Assembly: GCA_937872515.1 (NCBI GenBank)
Contig: CALMSX010000088.1
Coordinates: forward strand, 1-60,513
From: an uncultured Bacteroidota bacterium
GTDB lineage: Bacteria; Bacteroidota; Bacteroidia; Chitinophagales; Saprospiraceae
DNA: 60,513 nt
Direction of reading: 5' to 3'
The position numbers and the translations under genes are program-made. The notes beneath the pieces were generated by a model. That model did no database searches. It was not told the origin of the DNA and saw nothing but the letters and a program-made list of their open reading frames with translations. Below, piece after piece: positions 54,921-60,513 of the stretch. How positions within the stretch are numbered: position 1 is the stretch's first letter; each line of letters opens with the position of its first letter.

Positions 54921-55355
54921 ATGAAATACACCTTGTCCAATACCATCAACCGACCCATGGCGGAGGTAATGCAAAAATTTAAAGATCCTGAGGGTGTAAA
55001 GCACTGGATGGAGGGGCTTACGCGTATCGAGCATCTATCGGGTACGCCTGGCGAAGTGGGTGCCAAGAGTGATTTTTATTTTTTGCACAAAAACAAGGAG
55101 ATGAAGATCACGGAAACCATCCTCGAGCAAGATTTGCCTCGCCAAATAAAATTTGGTTATCAAAGTGGCATGGGCTACAATGAGGTAGAACTCAGGTTTG
55201 AAGAATTGGACGCACATACTGTGAAACAGACGTCCAATAGTTATTTTGAAATGAGAGGACTAATGAAAGTATTTGGCTTTCTGATGCAAGGTTTGTTTAA
55301 GAAACAGTCTATGAAATACATGGATGCGTTTAAAGCTTTTGTAGAAAAAGGATAA
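54921..55355 (+). CDS. SRPBCC-family (START-like) protein
   Basis: 144 residues. The family's helix-grip pattern starts at YTLSNTINRPMAEVMQKFKD, followed by strands VGAKSDFYFLHKNKEMKITE and VELRFEELDAHTVKQTSNS, and a long C-terminal helix (MKYMDAFKAFVEKG). A hydrophobic pocket for a small ligand or lipid is expected; ligand unknown. No signal. Followed 21 bases later by a lipoprotein gene. Confidence 0.88.
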   Translation: MKYTLSNTINRPMAEVMQKFKDPEGVKHWMEGLTRIEHLSGTPGEVGAKSDFYFLHKNKEMKITETILEQDLPRQIKFGYQSGMGYNEVELRFEELDAHTVKQTSNSYFEMRGLMKVFGFLMQGLFKKQSMKYMDAFKAFVEKG

Positions 55356-55376
55356 TTTTTTATTTCATTTTTTGCC

Positions 55377-56360
55377 ATGAAAAAAACACCTCATTTATTC
55401 AGTTTTCTATTGATGGTAACATTTGTTGCCGATGGATGTAACGGCAGTGCAAAGTCAGAAAAACTTGTGGTTGAATCCAATAAAGACACAATTGATTATG
55501 AATGGGTGAAATACATGGAAAGCGCCCACTGGAAAAAGACGTACAATTATCAAATGATGGCCATCAGAGATACCTTGTGGCTGCTCCACCCCGATGGCTT
55601 TTGGTATTCTACCGATGGTAGGAGCTGGCAGAAATCATCTCTAAAAGATGTGGTAGACAACCAGGCTTTCCTTGACTATGTTGAGTTTAAGGGAGCTGTG
55701 TATGGGCTGGGCAGGTTCACCGGCAATATTGAGCGTTATAATTTCTCTACTGCCATCCACAGCACCACAGATTTTAGTAAATGGAGTATAACAGCCAAAC
55801 AAAGTGAGCTTCCCGAAAGATTTTTTTACCACCCCTTTGTGTTTAAGGATAAAATTTGGATCATTGGGGGAGAGGATAAAAACGGATCTTACTCGGATAT
55901 TTGGAGTTCAGATGATGCCATCCAATGGGTAAAGGAGGGCGAAAACCTGCCATTTGGCAAGAGGAGCGGCAGTCAGGTCGTTTCATTTAAGAATAAATTG
56001 TACTTACTCGACAGCGATGTGTGGATATCAGACGATGCCCTGCATTGGCAGCAGCTTATCCCTCAGATCCTGCCCGGTCAGCAATTATTTGGTTACAAAG
56101 CCTTGGTCTACGATGATAAAATATGGCTGCTGGGCTGCAATAGAAACGGCTTGTTTTCCAACCAGGTACTTTACAGTGAAGATGGCAAAACGTGGAAGAC
56201 CCAGGATGCGCCCTGGTTGCCCAGAGGTGGTGTAGCGGCCGCTGTCTTTAAGGACAAATTATATATGACAGGAGGAAAATATGGAGGTACCCCGGATCAT
56301 GCGGAGTTTAGGTATGACAATGATTTGTGGGTGATGGGGAGGACTGTTGAGGCAAAATAA
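55377..56360 (+). CDS. Kelch-like beta-propeller lipoprotein
   Basis: 327 residues. An N-terminal hydrophobic segment ends in VADGCNGSAKSE (C21), a weak lipobox. At least five kelch-like units with WYSTDGRSW, HSTTDFSKWS, WSSDDAIQWVKEG, WISDDALHWQQL, LYSEDGKTWKTQ; strand-turn-strand around KIWIIGGEDKNGS and KLYMTGGKYGGT. A beta-propeller on the periplasmic or surface side is likely. Enzyme activity is not evident. Shares a direction with the SRPBCC gene but no functional tie is clear. Confidence 0.8.
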   Translation: MKKTPHLFSFLLMVTFVADGCNGSAKSEKLVVESNKDTIDYEWVKYMESAHWKKTYNYQMMAIRDTLWLLHPDGFWYSTDGRSWQKSSLKDVVDNQAFLDYVEFKGAVYGLGRFTGNIERYNFSTAIHSTTDFSKWSITAKQSELPERFFYHPFVFKDKIWIIGGEDKNGSYSDIWSSDDAIQWVKEGENLPFGKRSGSQVVSFKNKLYLLDSDVWISDDALHWQQLIPQILPGQQLFGYKALVYDDKIWLLGCNRNGLFSNQVLYSEDGKTWKTQDAPWLPRGGVAAAVFKDKLYMTGGKYGGTPDHAEFRYDNDLWVMGRTVEAK

Positions 56361-56762
56361 GATGTTTTGCGTAATGATAATTTTTATTAATTTTATGGAT
56401 ATTAGAACAATCTAGGGCTTGTATCAAGACAATACTCCATAATAATTATATTTCTACTTTATTTCCTGAACCTATCACGTTATAGATGAAATTTAGTTTT
56501 ACATGAAGAAAATAAGAATAATGAGATATTGTTAGATCCAAAAGACCTTTAAGACAAGCATACTGCTTTTAGGTTTGAAAATATTTGGTAAGCAACTAAG
56601 AACTCTTTGATTGTGGAGAATATTTTACATTTAAATATTGAAAATGGCTTTAATTTTTAATTTGAAATTGTCAAATTTGACAAGTGCACAAGCAAAAATT
56701 TGGATTTAAAATAGTTTGGCATATTTTTTGTTTGAGATATGTGTACTATTTATTAAAAATCG
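56361..56762. other. AT-rich intergenic region of 402 bases
   Basis: Start of a clearly more AT-rich stretch that continues to the window end. Only short frames are present. A TTTG-containing stretch occurs near 56725-56735, but no convincing -33/-7 pair for the gene at 56763 was found. Confidence 0.5.
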
Positions 56763-58970
56763 ATGAAAAAGCAAGCCCAAACAAAACTCATATTCACAAA
56801 GTCAGTTCTATCTTTTCTCTTGCATTTTATTTTATTCTTAAATGCACCTTTTCTTAATGGCCAGAATGAGGTTATTAGAGATAATTTTTCTTATCCGGAT
56901 ATGACAGCCACTACTTATCCTAAATATCCTGCCATATGTAATCCTGATGTCGGTGTTGTTGTAACATGCATTGAGGATTTCATTACTTATGAATGGCAAC
57001 ATCGGAATGGTGAGACAGAATCAGGAAAGATCGTAATATTAAATAACATAGGAACTTGGCTTCTTACAGTTACAAAAGAAAACAACGGAGTTCTTTGCAC
57101 TTCTACAATTAATTTCGTTGTTTATGATTTGAATGATCCAATAAATATTAAAACTTACTTTGAGGAAGCAGGTTTTTATCCAGTTCCTATTTGGCGTGAG
57201 CAATTGCCTGGAATACAGAACGGTAATAATAACGGTGATAGAAATGTAGTGTGTACCCTGGATGATGTAAAATTTCAAAATAGTGTTTCTGGTGTTATTT
57301 CACTCAGTCCAATTATAAATAACACTCTTGACAATTTTAAGCCAATCAAGGATTTGCCATATTCAATCACAGAAACAAATAATACTTGCTTGTGCGAATT
57401 GGGGATTGAAGAAATTGAGAATAAATATATATCTAGTCAGGTAAATTTTTGGGGGCACCAGTATTTTGCAAATAATGAATCTTACGATGGTATCTGGTAT
57501 ATTAAAATGAATTTACCTGGCGAAGAAGCTTTACCAATCCCAGAACAGGCTGAACATTTGAAGGAAATACATTCAGAAATTCTTTCCCAAAATGATTTGA
57601 CGAACCAAGCTAGAGTTTTTGTTTCAAATCTTGCAATGAGTAGGGTAATAGGTGGTTATAATCCTTTTGTGTGTTCCACTACATCTACAATCGACCCTGC
57701 TTCTTATTTTCTTTCTGTATCAGGTTCTCCATTCAAACTGCCAAGTGACATTGATAATTATTCATTTAATGAATCAATTAATGACGATGTTTTTATAGGT
57801 GCAATTATTAAATTTGAAATTGCAAGTATTAAATATAGAAGTTATAATATACTTGGCAATAAAAATGGTAATTTTTACACAAACATCAAAGGATTGTTTC
57901 ATGATGATTATGATATACCTACATTATATACAGACATATTGGTTAATTTTCCTAGTAGATGTTCGAACGAATGTTACATAGAACAGGAAGAATTTTCAAT
58001 TACAAATGTCAACATACTTAAATCTGATGCTGGTTTAGGCAAGCCCATTTCTAGTAATATTGAAAAGATAGGAAGGATTAAATCTATTTCACAGAATGAA
58101 GTTAGACAGTTTATTTATGATTTATTTTGCGCAATTAGGCATGGAGATTCTGAATTTCAATATGACCCAAAATTTAATAATAGTGTATTATTTGCAAAAG
58201 ATATTAACTTGATAGGTGTTAACTTTCCTGGATACATTGGCATTACAATGCCTATTTCCGGTAATAAACTTATTTTGATAAAGCCTACAAACGAGGTTTA
58301 TTCCGGACCTATTAATGGATTCTACAATTCTCTTAAAATTTGTACAAATGATGATGTTAGGGTGTCAGTTATAGCTGGAAACAGCTCGTTGGATTTAAGT
58401 ACAACGTATTATTATACTTCAAATCCTTCTGTTTTTAAATTATTATGGAATCAAGTTTATCTTTTGAAGTTGTGTTTTGGATATGCCAATAGTTTAGATG
58501 GAATAGATTTGTTGTTATATTATTTTCAAAAAATTGGAGTTAGTAATAAAGACTTATTAATCTTTGTAAATGGATATAGAATGAATAGTGTTATAAGTCT
58601 TAACGAAGATTACCCCAAAACACCAAATATTGTTAATGATTGTTATGATTTTTATAAAGAGAGTGGTAGCTATTGGGGATTAACAGGCGATAATTTTATT
58701 CGTCGGATTAGGACAAAAAATGTTGTTTATGCTGATGGTCATGATTTAATTACAACATCTAATCACAATGTTAATGGAAACATTGCATCGAGTAAATTAA
58801 ATTTTGCTCAGAGTATGTTTTCTTCAATATGTGCGGGTGGTAAATTTGGTGATTTTGAATTTGCAGATGAAATATTGACTATCCTTCATGAATGCGCCCC
58901 TGAGTGTTTGTATAATGAACAGTGCGTTAAGTTAAATAATGATCCCAAAAATGAAGTTGGTTTTTATTAA
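56763..58970 (+). CDS. 5' part of an interrupted secreted alpha/beta-hydrolase-like protein
   Basis: 735 residues with a signal peptide (about 1-34, ending PFLNGQ). Residues 35-580 are beta-rich with several Cys pairs and no recognised domain. Near 600 the hydrolase fold begins: KDLLIFVNGYRMNS reads as the first strand and oxyanion turn, followed by a block with YWGLTGDNFI. The frame then hits TAA at 58968-58970, and the same frame continues to 59489 with the nucleophile part of a hydrolase. So this looks like one gene of about 908 codons split by a single stop. Sequencing error, nonsense mutation or true split is not decidable here. AT-rich compared with upstream genes. Confidence 0.75.
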   Translation: MKKQAQTKLIFTKSVLSFLLHFILFLNAPFLNGQNEVIRDNFSYPDMTATTYPKYPAICNPDVGVVVTCIEDFITYEWQHRNGETESGKIVILNNIGTWLLTVTKENNGVLCTSTINFVVYDLNDPINIKTYFEEAGFYPVPIWREQLPGIQNGNNNGDRNVVCTLDDVKFQNSVSGVISLSPIINNTLDNFKPIKDLPYSITETNNTCLCELGIEEIENKYISSQVNFWGHQYFANNESYDGIWYIKMNLPGEEALPIPEQAEHLKEIHSEILSQNDLTNQARVFVSNLAMSRVIGGYNPFVCSTTSTIDPASYFLSVSGSPFKLPSDIDNYSFNESINDDVFIGAIIKFEIASIKYRSYNILGNKNGNFYTNIKGLFHDDYDIPTLYTDILVNFPSRCSNECYIEQEEFSITNVNILKSDAGLGKPISSNIEKIGRIKSISQNEVRQFIYDLFCAIRHGDSEFQYDPKFNNSVLFAKDINLIGVNFPGYIGITMPISGNKLILIKPTNEVYSGPINGFYNSLKICTNDDVRVSVIAGNSSLDLSTTYYYTSNPSVFKLLWNQVYLLKLCFGYANSLDGIDLLLYYFQKIGVSNKDLLIFVNGYRMNSVISLNEDYPKTPNIVNDCYDFYKESGSYWGLTGDNFIRRIRTKNVVYADGHDLITTSNHNVNGNIASSKLNFAQSMFSSICAGGKFGDFEFADEILTILHECAPECLYNEQCVKLNNDPKNEVGFY

Positions 58971-58976
58971 AGATAT

Positions 58977-59489
58977 TTGAATGGTGCTCAAGCAGGCGAA
59001 GATTTATGGTCAAAAATTCAGAGTGGAAAAATTAAGGTAAAAATGAACTCTGATAATACTAAGATTGTCGGTAAAATAGACATTGTAGCCCATTCTATGG
59101 GATTTGCATATTCATTAGGTATGGTTTCTTACCTTAGGGATAAAATGGAACCAGACCAAAACGGGCATCGTTTTGGAAGATTTTATATTCTTGCACCGGA
59201 AAATGCTTGTTCGGCGCCAGCTTTTCCTGTTTCTGATTTTGAAGAAATATATCAATATGGTACTGTAGAATATGGCCAGCAGAATCCACATAAAGCCTTT
59301 GAAAATGATGGGGTAGCGCCTCAATGTACTGTTACAGGATTGTCTGCATTAACTCAAAGTAATTACGCAAGAGTTCGATTTCCTACAAATTCTAAGTTCC
59401 TAAATTTTGTAGATGCTCATCTTGTTGCAAATTATTTATGGATTTTCAATATTGTAGTTAACACAGGTAAAATTAAATCACGTGTATAG
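58977..59489 (+). CDS. 3' part of the interrupted alpha/beta-hydrolase-like protein
   Basis: 170 residues if started at TTG 58977, but the frame is identical to that of the preceding gene and continues it after the TAA. It carries the nucleophile elbow IDIVAHSMGFAYSLGM (S40 of this frame; AHSMG replaces GxSxG). The upstream FVNGY strand of the hydrolase fold is in the other half, so neither half has the full catalytic core. No good start or signal peptide exists here, which argues for a pseudogene or read-through protein. The next gene overlaps its end by eight bases. Confidence 0.7.
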   Translation: MNGAQAGEDLWSKIQSGKIKVKMNSDNTKIVGKIDIVAHSMGFAYSLGMVSYLRDKMEPDQNGHRFGRFYILAPENACSAPAFPVSDFEEIYQYGTVEYGQQNPHKAFENDGVAPQCTVTGLSALTQSNYARVRFPTNSKFLNFVDAHLVANYLWIFNIVVNTGKIKSRV

Positions 59490-60282
59490 TATTAAATTTT
59501 TAATAATTGTGTTCATGCTTATATCAGGTATATCTTGTTCAGATAGTAGAGTATTGTTAATTTGCGAGGGAGATGATTATATTGAGAGTAATTTTTATAA
59601 ATATAAACAGGTGTACGATAATTTAAATGACTCTTTAAATTATTGGGTTGATTGTCAAATTTCGATGACAAGAGATTTGCAAAATAAAAGTGAATATAAG
59701 GTGGATAGTTTATTGCTTTTTAATTCTGACAGTTCATTGATGTTTGGTAATATACTTTTAAAAGATCTTCACACTAAGAGCTCGGTATTTGACTATCTAG
59801 TAGAAGTTGGTGGAGCTAAAATAGAAAACAAATGGTATTTTTTTTTAATGAATACTATTTACCCAATAAATAGAATTGATTTTAAATATAATCAGTATGA
59901 GCCTCTTTCGTTTTTTGAATTGGGATACTTAGCAAGACTGAATTTAATGTCGATAGTCGAATTTAGATCAGACAGTAATTATTATGCTAGTGATTTGTTT
60001 TTTAGACATAACTTTTATGATATAATGCCACAATGTACTGAAGGACAGTTGCAAAAATCTTGTTTTGATAGTTTAGTTATTAACATGTCATCAAATAAAT
60101 ACAATTCTTTGCTTACTGAAGAAGAGGTTACTTCGTTTAAAATGAATAATGTAGAAACTGTCAAACCAAAGATATTAGATAAGAATAGAAATTATTTTAA
60201 TAAATTATATTACACAAATGATGAGAAGCTTTTTGAGACTAAGCAATGGCGTTTGTATATGGACAAAAGACTAGGTATTTAG
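59482..60282 (+). CDS. Lipoprotein of unknown function
   Basis: 266 residues from a GTG at 59482, overlapping the hydrolase-like stop by eight bases. Lipobox ISGISCSD (C19). The mature protein is rich in Asn, Tyr and Ser with few recognisable motifs (YIESNFYKYKQVYDNLNDSL, FMNTIYPINRIDFK-like stretches). Strong AT bias. Overlap with the hydrolase-like frame suggests the two work together; an immunity- or chaperone-type role is a guess only. Confidence 0.7.
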   Translation: MYSIKFLIIVFMLISGISCSDSRVLLICEGDDYIESNFYKYKQVYDNLNDSLNYWVDCQISMTRDLQNKSEYKVDSLLLFNSDSSLMFGNILLKDLHTKSSVFDYLVEVGGAKIENKWYFFLMNTIYPINRIDFKYNQYEPLSFFELGYLARLNLMSIVEFRSDSNYYASDLFFRHNFYDIMPQCTEGQLQKSCFDSLVINMSSNKYNSLLTEEEVTSFKMNNVETVKPKILDKNRNYFNKLYYTNDEKLFETKQWRLYMDKRLGI

Positions 60283-60513
60283 TTTATTCTTTCATTTATT
60301 ACGAGCTATTGATTTTATATATGATACGATATGAAAATTATAGAAATATGCTTAGTTTAAATGTTGATTTCAGTATCATTATAATCTAATTCTTGCATGT
60401 CTAAAACTATCGAATCAGTAATTTTTACTTAAGACGGTAGTGAAGTTGGGATTAAAGGGTATACTACCCCCCAAAGTTAAGACAACAAATCTAGTCAATT
60501 AGTTAAATTTTCG
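60283..60513. other. Terminal intergenic region with a possible IS-end-like string
   Basis: 231 bases with no gene. TACTACCCCCCAAAGTTAAG, then ACA, at 60462-60484 reads on the complement as TGTCTTAACTTTGGGGGG, which resembles IS3-type terminal repeats. An inverted GGTAGT (60436) and ACTACC (60463) pair is nearby. No transposase is in the window, so at most a remnant or solo end. Confidence 0.3.

Overview
The window comes from a member of the Bacteroidota, most likely the Saprospiria/Saprospiraceae or a close relative. Pointers are several type A T9SS C-terminal sorting domains, many large secreted beta-rich proteins (CotH, receptor-L-like, FISUMP, HYR-like, collagen-like, TANFOR-like), WG-repeat proteins, sparse Shine-Dalgarno signals and Bacteroidota-type -7 elements (TAnnTTTG). 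No rRNA, tRNA, CRISPR array, phage gene or intact transposase was found. The assignment is by reading only; no search was run.

Layout. 0-2.5 kb: a word-repeat array and a secreted CotH/lamin-tail protein. 2.7-4.9 kb: a two-component system. 5-12.9 kb: a tightly packed surface-sugar operon (SDR dehydratase/epimerase, DegT aminotransferase, hexapeptide acyltransferase, HisH-HisF-WbpG-type amidotransferase triad, glycosyltransferase, Wzx flippase). These genes fit synthesis and export of a glycan carrying an N-acetyl and probably an acetamidino-modified sugar. 13-16.2 kb: small genes (GlsB-like, pentapeptide, TonB-C, GNAT) separated by low-complexity word arrays. 16.8-24.7 kb: a 1133-residue T9SS protein and a pair of WG-repeat proteins. 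24.7-40.5 kb, minus strand: a surface module of a small T9SS protein, a collagen-like protein, an outer-membrane barrel, a 2144-residue TANFOR-like protein, an FN3 protein and a FISUMP lipoprotein. 40.8-48.2 kb: a T9SS protein, a MacA/MacB-like tripartite ABC exporter operon (no outer-membrane factor here), a CPA2 antiporter and a pirin. 48.4-52.8 kb: an HYR-like secreted protein, a YCII/ECF42-type sigma pair, and a second ECF sigma factor with a membrane partner. 53-56.4 kb: a GxxExxY gene lying inside a 14-bp inverted repeat, then small soluble domain genes and a beta-propeller lipoprotein. 56.4-60.5 kb: an AT-rich block with an alpha/beta-hydrolase-like reading frame broken by one in-frame TAA and a following lipoprotein.

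Most promising for novelty: the collagen/barrel/TANFOR/FN3/FISUMP module; the GxxExxY cassette with inverted-repeat ends; a dispersed hairpin family (CCCTACACC...GGTGTAGGG type) at three loci; and the HisF paralogue that has lost the cyclase aspartate D11 but kept the ammonia-gate residues. Repeat arrays built from the same words (GAATT, TACGGATT, TTCGAATT) occupy several intergenic regions.
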